NCBI RefSeq assembly: GCF_004795105.1
Contig: NZ_SSBL01000040.1
Location: 1-44,458, forward strand
DNA: 44,458 nt
Direction: 5' to 3'
Origin: Streptomyces sp. A0642
GTDB lineage: Bacteria; Actinomycetota; Actinomycetes; Streptomycetales; Streptomycetaceae
The notes below the pieces were generated by a model. That model searched no databases and was not told where the DNA came from. It saw nothing but the letters and a program-made list of their open reading frames with translations. Shown one piece after another: positions 19,372-26,816 of this stretch. Position 1 is the stretch's first letter. Each line of letters opens with the position of its first letter. Position numbers and translations under genes: made by a program.

Positions 19372-20671
19372 GACGGCCCGCACGACCCGCACGGACGGCG
19401 GCCTCGCGGCCGCGGACGTGGAGTGGCTGACCGAACTGATGGCCGTCGACTCGGTCTCGCCCCTGGAAGGCGGCCCCCTGGACGGGGCGGCCCGCGCGCA
19501 GCGGGTGTTCCTGGCAGGCGCCGCCGAGCGCGGCTTCCGCACCGCACTGCACCGCCCGCCCGCCCCCGAACTGCTCGACCGCCCCGAGGTGCCGGCCACG
19601 GTACGGGAGGTCGCCGGCCGCAACCTCCCGGCCTTCCTGGCCGGACAGCCCTCCGTGGTGGTCGCTCACGGGTCCCCGCAGCCGCAGGAGCGGCGCCTGG
19701 TCGTCAACTTCCACGTCGACACGGTCGGCCCGCACGTCCCGCCGCGCCTGGAGGGGCGCATGCTGCACGGCCGGGGCGCCGTCGACGACAAGGGGCCCGG
19801 TGTCGCCGCCGCGGCCGGGATCGCCGCCGCCTTCGCCGAGGACCCGTCGCTCGACGGCCGGATCGAGGTGCAGATCGCCTCGGTACCCGGCGAGGAGGGC
19901 GGCGCGATGGGCACCTACGGCACGCGTGCGCTGATCGACGCCGGGTACACCGGGCGCCTGATGGTGTTCGCCGAGCCCACGGGCAACACCTTCATGGACG
20001 GCTGCACCGCCGCGATGACACCGCGGATCACGGTGGCGGGCCAGGACTCGACCGACGACCACCCCGGGGACGGCCACAACGCCACCGTGCTGCTGGGGTT
20101 CCTCGCGGACTTCCTCGCCCGCCGGCTCGGCCCGCTCGCCCACGGCATGGGAGCCAAGCTCTGCGTCTCGGGCCTGCACACCGGCACCGCGCACAACCGG
20201 GTGTACGGCGGCGGGCAGCTGCTGATCAACATCGCCTATCCGGCGACCGAGCAGGCCGAACTGCTCGCCGCCTCCCTCGAAGTGCTGATCGAGGAAGCCC
20301 GCACCGAATTCGCCCATCTGCACGCCCACGACCCCTTCAGCCGCCGCACCGTGAAGGACTGGCGCCGGATCGTCCGCCTCGACTGGCTGAAGCAGGGGCT
20401 GCCCACCCTGAACAATCGCGACTCCGAAGCCGAACTCCTCCTGAGCGAGGCCGGATTCGTCCGGCACGACGGTCTCGCCGACGGCTCCGCGTTCACCTGT
20501 GACGCGATATGGGCGCCCGGCCCCGGCCGCTATGTCGTCGCCTGCGGACCGGGCCGCCTCGACGCCAACGGGGCCCACACCGCGGATGAGTTCGTGCACC
20601 TGGACGACCTCGACACGTACGCCCGGCGCATCAAGGACCTGGTGCACGCCTTCGCCGCGCACGTCGCCTGA
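19364..20671 (+). CDS. M20-family metallohydrolase (ArgE/DapE/carboxypeptidase type)
   Basis: Zinc-dependent amidase or deacylase of 435 residues. Metal ligands are visible: His-x-Asp in VNFHVDTVG, Asp in GRGAVDDKGPG, the catalytic Glu-Glu in PGEEGGAMG, then Glu in FAEPTGN. A dimerisation insert lies between about residues 215 and 330. The family removes N-acyl groups or splits dipeptides. In this operon it could de-acetylate an amino sugar or unmask an N-protected intermediate (inference). ATG 19364 overlaps the preceding gene by eight bases. A 55-base gap with 8-base tandem repeats follows. Confidence 0.88.
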   Translation: MAETARTTRTDGGLAAADVEWLTELMAVDSVSPLEGGPLDGAARAQRVFLAGAAERGFRTALHRPPAPELLDRPEVPATVREVAGRNLPAFLAGQPSVVVAHGSPQPQERRLVVNFHVDTVGPHVPPRLEGRMLHGRGAVDDKGPGVAAAAGIAAAFAEDPSLDGRIEVQIASVPGEEGGAMGTYGTRALIDAGYTGRLMVFAEPTGNTFMDGCTAAMTPRITVAGQDSTDDHPGDGHNATVLLGFLADFLARRLGPLAHGMGAKLCVSGLHTGTAHNRVYGGGQLLINIAYPATEQAELLAASLEVLIEEARTEFAHLHAHDPFSRRTVKDWRRIVRLDWLKQGLPTLNNRDSEAELLLSEAGFVRHDGLADGSAFTCDAIWAPGPGRYVVACGPGRLDANGAHTADEFVHLDDLDTYARRIKDLVHAFAAHVA

Positions 20672-20678
20672 CCCCCGC

Positions 20679-20710
20679 CCGTCATTCCGTCATTCCGTCA
20701 TCCCGTCACG
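20679..20710. repeat. Short tandem repeat, 8-base unit CCGTCATT x4
   Basis: Two exact copies of CCGTCATT, then CCGTCATC and CCGTCACG, fill the gap between the M20 gene and the Ldh2-type gene. It is the first gap in the otherwise overlapping operon. It may be slippage-prone spacer DNA. Confidence 0.6.
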
Positions 20711-20726
20711 AAACAGAGGACCTGCC

Positions 20727-21842
20727 ATGACCGTCCGTGTTCCCCTCGCCGAGCTCACCACCTTCGTCCGCGACGTCCTCACGGAGTGCGGCCTGGACGA
20801 CGAGTCCGCGCGCACCGCCGCCGACGTCATCACGTACGCCGACGCGAACGGCTTCACCACCCACGGCACGAACGGACTGGTGAACATCTACGCCCCCCGC
20901 CTGCTCGACGGCCGGATCGACGCCGGGGCCGCGCCCCGCGTCGTCCAGGAGACCGCCGGGGCCGCCCTGCTCGACGGCGACCGCGGGCTCGGCCTGGTCA
21001 CGATGGACCTGGCCATGGACATCGCCATGGCCAAGGCGCGGCAGACCGGCATCGGCATGGTCGCCGTCCGCAACAGCACCCACTTCGGCAGCGCCGGCTA
21101 CTACACGCAGAAGGCCGCGGCCGCCGGACTGATCGGCATCGCCATGACGAACTGCGGCGCGCAGGGCGTCGCCCCGCCGCTCGGCGGCACCGTGCGGATG
21201 CTCGGCACCAACCCGCTCAGCGCGGCCGTCCCGGTGACCGAGGGCGCGCCGTTCGTCCTCGACATGAGCACCACGGTGGTCGCCACCGGAAAGATCAAGG
21301 CCGCCCACCGGGAGGGCCAGGAGGTCCCGCAGGAGTGGCTGGTGCGCCATGACGGCACCCCGACCTCGGACCCGGCCGACTTCATGGCCGAGGAGGCGGA
21401 CGTCGCCTGGCTCGGCGGGCCCGCGGCGACCGGCGGCGCCAAGGGCTTCGGACTCGCCCTGCTGGTGGACCTGCTGTGCGGCCCGCTCTCCGGCGCCGCG
21501 TACGGCCCCCGGCCCGGGGTCCTGAAGGGCGAGCCGGCCGGTGACGACAACGTCGGCCACACCGCCATCGTCATCGACCCCTCGGCCTTCGGCTCCGCCC
21601 GGGCCATCGCCGCCGAGAACCGCATCCTGCTCGACACCGTCGCGAACTCCCCGGCCGCCGCGTACGCGACGCGGGGTGTCACCTACCCGGGCGCCCCCGA
21701 GGCCCAGCGGTACGCGCAGTCGCAGCGCGACGGCGTCGAACTGCCCGGACCGGTGGCCGAGGGCCTGGCCGCGCTCGCCGAGCAGCTGACCGTGACCGCG
21801 CCCGCCGCGCTGACCGGGCGCAGCCTCCAGCCCGCCGCCTGA
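20727..21842 (+). CDS. Ldh2/malate-lactate dehydrogenase family oxidoreductase
   Basis: NAD(P)-dependent oxidoreductase of the non-Rossmann Ldh2 family, which includes malate, ureidoglycolate and delta1-piperideine-2-carboxylate/pyrroline-2-carboxylate reductases. The 371-residue protein has the family landmarks THGTNGL near residue 40, RNSTHFGSAGYY (catalytic His), GTNPLSAAVP, DMSTTVVATGKI and GAKGFGLALLVDLL. Substrate is a 2-oxo acid or 2-imino acid. ATG 20727 has AGAGGA upstream. An in-frame upstream extension runs into the M20 gene and is not family-like. It may reduce a keto/imino acid made from the sugar or amino-acid branch. Confidence 0.9.
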   Translation: MTVRVPLAELTTFVRDVLTECGLDDESARTAADVITYADANGFTTHGTNGLVNIYAPRLLDGRIDAGAAPRVVQETAGAALLDGDRGLGLVTMDLAMDIAMAKARQTGIGMVAVRNSTHFGSAGYYTQKAAAAGLIGIAMTNCGAQGVAPPLGGTVRMLGTNPLSAAVPVTEGAPFVLDMSTTVVATGKIKAAHREGQEVPQEWLVRHDGTPTSDPADFMAEEADVAWLGGPAATGGAKGFGLALLVDLLCGPLSGAAYGPRPGVLKGEPAGDDNVGHTAIVIDPSAFGSARAIAAENRILLDTVANSPAAAYATRGVTYPGAPEAQRYAQSQRDGVELPGPVAEGLAALAEQLTVTAPAALTGRSLQPAA

Positions 21843-21897
21843 CGCCCGAGCCGCACGACCATCCACGAAGCACTCGACCGGAAAGGACCGAACCGTC

Positions 21898-23211
21898 ATG
21901 CGTATCGGAGTCATCGGAGTCGGCGTCATCGCCCCGTTCTTCCTGCAGGCCATCGAGGACGACCCGGAGCTGCGGCTGACCGCCGTCTGCGACCTCGACC
22001 AGAAGAAGCTGACCGGGTTCGCCCCGGGGACCGTCATGTTCACCGACCACCGCGAACTCCTCGCCTCCGGTCTGGTCGACGGCGTCGTCGTCACCCTCCC
22101 CAACCACGCGCACGCCCCGGTCGTGGCCGACGCCCTGCGGGCCGGCGTCCACGTCTGCTGCGAGAAGCCGCTGACCGTCCACGCCGCGGACGCGCAGCGC
22201 CTGATACGGCTGGCCGACGAGCACGCCACGACGCTGTTCACCGCCTTCCACCGCCGCTACAACACCCATGTGCAGGACCTCGCGGCCCGGCTCCCGGAGC
22301 CCCGGCTCATCTCGCACGTCACCAGCCGCTACCAGGAGAAGATCGAGGAGCACACCGGCGCCGACCGCTGGTACCAGGACCTCGACCGCTGCGGCGGCGG
22401 CTGCGTCATCGACAACGGCCCCAACGCCCTGGACGCCCTGGAGACCGTGCTCGGCCCGCTCACGCTGACCGACGCGACGATCGGCGAGGTCAGGGCCGGG
22501 GTCGAGTTCTGCGCCGAACTGAGCCTGGCCACCGCCGACGGCATTCCCGTCCAGGTCGACCTGGACTGGGCGCTGGAGACCGGTGAGCACAAGGACATCA
22601 CCGTGCACCTCAAGGACGGCAGCGTCCTGTACGCGGACATGCTGGACGGCTTCGAGGCGTTCAAGTCCTCCCTGGACCACGAGTACGCGGGCATCATGGC
22701 CGACTTCCACCGGGTGGTGCGGGACGGGCGGAACGAGCCCGACCGCGGGCCGCACATCGTCGACCTGGTCGAGGAGGCGTACGGCATCGGCCGGACCAAG
22801 GAGCAGCGGCTGCGCATGTCCTCCAAGGAGCCGGTTTCGGCCCATCTCGTGAAGCTGCTGTTCCACCGCCGGACGGACCGCGGGATGCGGCTGTCGCCCT
22901 GGCAGTCGCGCTGCGTGCGGGCCGGCGACGTGCACGAGCTGGTCACCACCACCGACCTGCCCTCCGCCACCGGCGATCGCGTCGACCACGTCGGGTTCCT
23001 GGGCTTCGCCGAGTTCCCCACGGGCACGGTGATCGACCGGGGCGACGTGGTCTCGGGCCCGCACGGGCCGATCGGAAGAGTGGCCGGATTCGACGAGTGC
23101 CACGCGCCCAACCACTACAACATCCTCATCGACACCGAACGCGTCCTCACCGCCGAGGACCTGGACCTGCATACGCTGGACACCCTCACCTTCTCCGGAG
23201 GAACCCGATGA
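21898..23211 (+). CDS. Gfo/Idh/MocA oxidoreductase with C-terminal extension
   Basis: NAD(P)-dependent sugar-type dehydrogenase. The N-terminal Rossmann fold has GVIGVGVIAPFF, then VVVTLPNHAHAP and the family signature CEKPLTV. The alpha/beta substrate domain ends near residue 306. About 130 further residues (307-437) follow that ordinary members of the family do not have. They are rich in His/Cys/Asp, with WQSRCVRAGDVHEL and DECHAPNHYNI, and may be a separate domain. ATG 21898 has AAAGGA upstream. ATGA overlap with the B3/B4 gene. A WbpB-like 3-keto-forming role on a UDP-uronic sugar is one candidate. Function unproven. Confidence 0.85.
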   Translation: MRIGVIGVGVIAPFFLQAIEDDPELRLTAVCDLDQKKLTGFAPGTVMFTDHRELLASGLVDGVVVTLPNHAHAPVVADALRAGVHVCCEKPLTVHAADAQRLIRLADEHATTLFTAFHRRYNTHVQDLAARLPEPRLISHVTSRYQEKIEEHTGADRWYQDLDRCGGGCVIDNGPNALDALETVLGPLTLTDATIGEVRAGVEFCAELSLATADGIPVQVDLDWALETGEHKDITVHLKDGSVLYADMLDGFEAFKSSLDHEYAGIMADFHRVVRDGRNEPDRGPHIVDLVEEAYGIGRTKEQRLRMSSKEPVSAHLVKLLFHRRTDRGMRLSPWQSRCVRAGDVHELVTTTDLPSATGDRVDHVGFLGFAEFPTGTVIDRGDVVSGPHGPIGRVAGFDECHAPNHYNILIDTERVLTAEDLDLHTLDTLTFSGGTR

Positions 23212-23867
23212 CCACCTTCCGCAAGGTCGCCGTGACACCCGAGGCCCGCGCCCTGGTGCCCGGTGTCCAGGTCCTGACCCTGGAGGCGCAGATCCCCGCC
23301 GCCGGCCCCGCGCCCGCCGACGAGGTCTGGGCCGAGGCGCACGCCCGGTGGACCGGGGCGAGCCGTGCGGAGGTGCGCGCGGCCCCGAACGTCGCCGCCT
23401 ACCGGGAGTTCAGCCGCATGATCGGCAGCCACCCCGACAAGCGGCCGCCCTCCGTGCAGGCACTGATCGACCGAGGGCTGCGGGCCAAGCCGCTCGGCGC
23501 GTGGCCGAAGATCAACCCGGCGGTCGACGCGGTCAACGCGGTGGCGGTGCGCGACCTCGTCGCGCTCGGCCTGTTCGACCGGGACATGCTGGAGGGCCAG
23601 GTGACGCTCCGGCTGACGGACGGCACCGAGGAGTTCACCGCGCTCGGCGCCGACGGGCCGGTGACCCTGGAGGCGGGCGGGCTGGTGCTCGCCGACGAGA
23701 AGCGCGTGCTGTCGCAGTTCGCCCACCGGGACGGCGTGCACCAGGCGGTGTCCGGGGAGACCCGCCGGGTGCTGCTGCTGGCCTGCGCGGTGCCCGGCGT
23801 CGACGAGGACACCTGCCGGGACGCGCTCCTGGCGGCGGCCGGGCTGCTGGGCGGGACCGCGCGATAG
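23208..23867 (+). CDS. Stand-alone B3/B4 (tRNA-editing-like) domain protein
   Basis: A 219-residue protein matching the B3/B4 domain found in the beta subunit of phenylalanyl-tRNA synthetase, where it hydrolyses mischarged Tyr-tRNA-Phe. Landmarks are DKRPPSVQALIDRG and the conserved PKINPAVDAVNAVAVRDL, with a C-terminal beta-rich half ending LLLACAVPGVDED. No catalytic-core or tRNA-synthetase motifs are present, so it is a free-standing editing-type domain. ATG 23208 overlaps the Gfo/Idh stop (ATGA). Stand-alone members are mostly uncharacterised. Its position inside a BGC operon with seven trp genes suggests tRNA proofreading against an unusual amino acid, or recruitment as an aminoacyl-binding enzyme. 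Confidence 0.82.
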   Translation: MTTFRKVAVTPEARALVPGVQVLTLEAQIPAAGPAPADEVWAEAHARWTGASRAEVRAAPNVAAYREFSRMIGSHPDKRPPSVQALIDRGLRAKPLGAWPKINPAVDAVNAVAVRDLVALGLFDRDMLEGQVTLRLTDGTEEFTALGADGPVTLEAGGLVLADEKRVLSQFAHRDGVHQAVSGETRRVLLLACAVPGVDEDTCRDALLAAAGLLGGTAR

Positions 23868-24008
23868 CGGTCCCGGGGCTCCTCCGGGGCACGCGGTCAA
23901 GTGGTCCGCCGGCACCCCGGAACAGTGGACTGCCTGGCGGGTACGGGCTGTTGGTTGGCTGGACTCACGTCGCTGACCGACCCACGTACCGAAAAGAGAC
24001 CGCCCACG
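23868..24008 (+). promoter_or_regulatory. Untranslated gap upstream of trpE
   Basis: This 141-base gap is the largest break in the plus-strand operon, so trpE may have its own promoter or leader control. Several TGG codons occur (23902, 23926, 23935 and 23956 share one frame), reminiscent of a trp leader peptide. However, that frame lacks a start codon in the gap and I found no convincing attenuator hairpin. Confidence 0.3.
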
Positions 24009-25502
24009 ATGACCATGACCGCCCTCGCGCCCGCCGCAGCACCGCCCCGGGCGGTCGCCGCACCCCTGCGGGTGACCGTGACGCGCACCCCGCTGCCGCC
24101 GCACGCCCCGCTCGCCCTGGGCGCCGAACTGCGCCGGCTGCTCGGCGAGGACCAGGTGTTCCTCTTCGAGAGCCTGGCCGGCCCCGACGAGGACTGCCGT
24201 GTCGCCGCTGTCGGCGCCGAGGCGCTGGCCCGGATCACCGTGCGCGACGGGCGGATCGGCCTGGACGGGCTGCCGGAGCTGGTGGAACGGCTGCGCCCGC
24301 TCGCCGACCGCGCCCGCGGGAGTGTCCGCCGGCTGCTGGAGGCGGTGAACGGGGCCTTCGCCGTGGACACCGACGTACCGCTCGATGCCTACGCCTTCGG
24401 ATTCCTCGCCGTGTTCGGCTACGAGGCCGCCTGGCACCTGGAACAGCTGCCGCCGCGCGCCCCCGGCGACGACCCGGAGATCACCCTCACGCTCTTCCGG
24501 CACGTCGTCACGTACAACCTGGCCACCGGTGAGAACCATCAACTGCACTCCTCCGCACCGGAGTTCGGCGGTCCGGGCGTACTGGGCGACGATCTCTCCG
24601 CGCTGGTTCACACCCTGCCGGACGAGGCCGCGGCCCCCGTGCCGCCCGCCCCCACGCCGTACGCCGTGCACCGCACCGTCCGCCGCGAGGAGTTCACCGA
24701 GCGGGTGCACCGCTGCCTGGAGCACATCAGGGCGGGCGACGTCTACCAGATCCAGATCGGCCACCGCATCGAGGTGACGACGCCGCTGCCGGCCATCGAC
24801 GCCTACCGGCGGCTGCGCCGGAGCAACCCGTCGCCGTACATGTACCTGGTGCCATGGGCGGGCCGCACGCTCGTCGGGGCCAGCCCCGAGCTGCTGCTGC
24901 GGATCGAGGGCCGGAGCCTGGCGATGCGGCCCATCGCCGGAACCACCGCGCGGGCCGCCGACCCCGCCGAGGACGCCCGCCGCGTCGCCGCGCTGCACGC
25001 CGACGAGAAGGAGCGCGCCGAGCACGTCATGCTGGTCGACCTGTGCCGCAACGACGTGGCCAGGGTGTCCGTGCCGGGCACCCTCGCGGTCGAGTCGATG
25101 ATGGCCGTCGAGCACTTCGCCCAGGTCCACCACCTCGTCTCCACGGTCCGCGGCGAGCTCGCCGACGGCGCCGACGTGTGGTCCGCCCTGCGCGCCACCT
25201 TCCCCGCGGGCACCATGACCGGCGCGCCGAAGGTCCGGGCCATGGAGCTGATCCAGGAGATCGAGGGCCGGCCGCGCGGCGCCTACGCGGGCGCGCTGGG
25301 CCTCATCGACGTACGCGGCCACGCGGCGACGCTCGCCCTGTGCATCCGCACCGCCGTCCACGACCCCGCCACGGGCACGTACGCGCTCCAGGCGTCCGCC
25401 GGCGTCGTCGCCGACTCCTCGGCCGACGGCGAATGGCGCGAGACGCTGATCAAGATGAGCGCGGTGTACGCCGCCCTGACGGGCGAGGGGCTGACGGCAT
25501 GA
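24009..25502 (+). CDS. trpE: Anthranilate synthase component I
   Basis: Aminates chorismate and releases pyruvate to give anthranilate, using ammonia from TrpG. The 497-residue protein has the chorismate-binding core: EHVMLVDLCRNDVARVS, GTMTGAPKVRAMELI (anthranilate-synthase rather than aminodeoxychorismate-synthase style), ALCIRTAV and QASAGVVADS. At residues 52-55 the tryptophan-feedback motif LLES appears as LFES. NPSPYMYL, also part of the Trp pocket, is present. ATG 24009 has a weak AAAGAGA upstream. A start at 23901 would only add a non-conserved leader. ATGA overlap with trpG. Confidence 0.92.
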   Translation: MTMTALAPAAAPPRAVAAPLRVTVTRTPLPPHAPLALGAELRRLLGEDQVFLFESLAGPDEDCRVAAVGAEALARITVRDGRIGLDGLPELVERLRPLADRARGSVRRLLEAVNGAFAVDTDVPLDAYAFGFLAVFGYEAAWHLEQLPPRAPGDDPEITLTLFRHVVTYNLATGENHQLHSSAPEFGGPGVLGDDLSALVHTLPDEAAAPVPPAPTPYAVHRTVRREEFTERVHRCLEHIRAGDVYQIQIGHRIEVTTPLPAIDAYRRLRRSNPSPYMYLVPWAGRTLVGASPELLLRIEGRSLAMRPIAGTTARAADPAEDARRVAALHADEKERAEHVMLVDLCRNDVARVSVPGTLAVESMMAVEHFAQVHHLVSTVRGELADGADVWSALRATFPAGTMTGAPKVRAMELIQEIEGRPRGAYAGALGLIDVRGHAATLALCIRTAVHDPATGTYALQASAGVVADSSADGEWRETLIKMSAVYAALTGEGLTA

Positions 25503-26098
25503 GGATCCTGCTCGTCGACGCGCGCGACAGCTTCGTCCACATCATCGACCACTACCTGCGGGAGCAGGGCGCCCACACGGAGATCGTCACCGCACACGCC
25601 CACTCCCCGGCCGAGCTGGCCGCCCGCCGCCCCGACGCGGTGGTCCTCGGCCCCGGCCCCGGCCACCCGGCCGACTCCGGCCATCCGGAGCTCGTACGCC
25701 ACTTCGCGGGCCGCGTGCCCCTGCTCGGCATCTGCCTGGGCCACCAGGCCATCGGGCTCGCCTACGGCGGCCGGATCGAGCGCGCGGCACGCACCGTGCA
25801 CGGCAAGACCAGCCGCCTCGACCACGACCGCGCCGGGCTCTTCGCCGGTCTCGCGGACCGCACCGAGGTCACCCGCTACCACTCCCTGGCCGTCGCCGAC
25901 CCGTTGCCCGCCGAGCTGATGGTGACCGCGCGGGCCCGGGAGGACGGCTGCGTCATGGGGCTGCGCCACCGCCGGCTGGCCGTCGAAGGCGTGCAGTTCC
26001 ACCCCGAAAGCATCACCACGCGCACCGGATCCGCCTTCATCGCCAACTTCCTCGAAGGGATACAGCCATGGCCGACCACGGTCCCTGGGCCTCGATAG
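25499..26098 (+). CDS. trpG: Anthranilate synthase glutamine amidotransferase (component II)
   Basis: Class I glutamine amidotransferase supplying NH3 to TrpE. The 199-residue product has VLGPGPGHPADSG, nucleophile Cys79 in GICLGHQAIG, and catalytic His/Glu in VQFHPESITT. DARDSFVHIIDHYL at the N-terminus matches TrpG/PabA. It is separate from TrpE, unlike the fused TrpE-G used by phenazine pathways. ATGA overlap upstream. The next gene starts 31 bases before its stop. Confidence 0.94.
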   Translation: MRILLVDARDSFVHIIDHYLREQGAHTEIVTAHAHSPAELAARRPDAVVLGPGPGHPADSGHPELVRHFAGRVPLLGICLGHQAIGLAYGGRIERAARTVHGKTSRLDHDRAGLFAGLADRTEVTRYHSLAVADPLPAELMVTARAREDGCVMGLRHRRLAVEGVQFHPESITTRTGSAFIANFLEGIQPWPTTVPGPR

Positions 26099-26733
26099 CC
26101 GCCCTCAACGGCTCGGAGCGCCCCGACGGGCTCACCGGGCGGGTGCTGCGCATGCTGGCCACCCAAGCCGCCGAGCACGGTGTCCATCTCGATGTGATCC
26201 CGCTCGCCGAGTACGACATCGGTCCCTGCGGGCCGTGCGGCGACTGCAACACCCGGCCGCTGCCCTGCGCCCAGGCCGACGATGTGCCCGCCCTGGTGGA
26301 CCGGCTGGTCCGGGCCGACGGGGTCCTCTACGCGGCGCCGGTCCACGGTTTCGGGCTGGCGAGCGTGATGCAGAACTTCATCGAGCGGGCCGGGGTCGGG
26401 CACCTGCGCTTCGACCGCCCGCTCGCCAACAAGGTGGCCGGAGTGGTGGTCACCGGACGCCGCTACAGCCACGACCGGGTCTACGGGCAGCTCATCGACA
26501 ACGTCCTGCTCAACCGGATGATCGTGCCGGGCAGCGGCTTCCCCGCCTTCGTGCACGACCAGTTCGCCCCGGGCGAGGACCTGGAGGGCCTGGCCGCCGC
26601 ACGCGGACTGATCGACCGCATGATCGACCTGCTGCGCCTCCTGCTTCTGCCGCACGGCGGCCGCGGCGACACCGCGCGCCTGCTGTCGCTGCCCCGCAAC
26701 GAAAGGGCCGGGCTGCTCAGCCCCACGGGGTGA
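26068..26733 (+). CDS. NADPH-dependent FMN reductase / iron-sulfur flavoprotein
   Basis: A 221-residue flavodoxin-fold protein. The FMN phosphate-loop region is NGSERPDGLTGRVLRML, and YAAPVHGFGLASVMQNFIER is the second flavin-binding stretch. Between them is a compact cysteine cluster, C54-x2-C57-x2-C60-x6-C67, which fits the C-x2-C-x2-C-x(4-7)-C motif of iron-sulfur flavoproteins. It may therefore bind a 4Fe-4S cluster and act as an electron-transfer partner or nitro/quinone-type reductase. The start ATG 26068 lies inside trpG. A hairpin at its stop ends the operon. Confidence 0.83.
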   Translation: MADHGPWASIAALNGSERPDGLTGRVLRMLATQAAEHGVHLDVIPLAEYDIGPCGPCGDCNTRPLPCAQADDVPALVDRLVRADGVLYAAPVHGFGLASVMQNFIERAGVGHLRFDRPLANKVAGVVVTGRRYSHDRVYGQLIDNVLLNRMIVPGSGFPAFVHDQFAPGEDLEGLAAARGLIDRMIDLLRLLLLPHGGRGDTARLLSLPRNERAGLLSPTG

Positions 26734-26745
26734 ACAGCCCGGCCC
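26705..26745 (+). terminator. Terminator of the sugar/trp operon
   Basis: GGGCCGGGCTG (26705-26715) pairs perfectly with CAGCCCGGCCC (26735-26745) across a 19-base loop. The left arm is inside the end of the flavoprotein gene and the stop codon lies in the loop. Confidence 0.7.
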
Positions 26746-26789
26746 CGGGCCCTTCCGTCCGGATCATGCGGGGCTCACCCGAACGAAGG

Positions 26790-26816
26790 GCCCGCCCAAC
26801 ACTTCAGCGGGCGGGC
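26790..26816. terminator. Hairpin at the convergent junction
   Basis: GCCCGCCC (26790-26797) and GGGCGGGC (26809-26816) form an 8-base perfect stem around the stop codon of the minus-strand amidohydrolase gene. It is probably a terminator for that gene and a second stop for plus-strand transcripts. Confidence 0.55.

Noticed and set aside
23890..23976. Trp-leader (attenuator) peptide upstream of trpE
   Set aside because: Four TGG codons share a frame that ends in TGA at 23974-23976, but there is no ATG/GTG/TTG start for it in the gap and no clear competing hairpins or T-run. I list the gap only as possible regulatory DNA.
24009..26098. Aminodeoxychorismate synthase (PabB/PabA) instead of TrpE/TrpG
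   Set aside because: The GTMTGAPKVRAMELI and LFES/NPSPYM patterns and the company of trpD, C, F, B, A favour anthranilate synthase. The choice cannot be made absolute from sequence alone.
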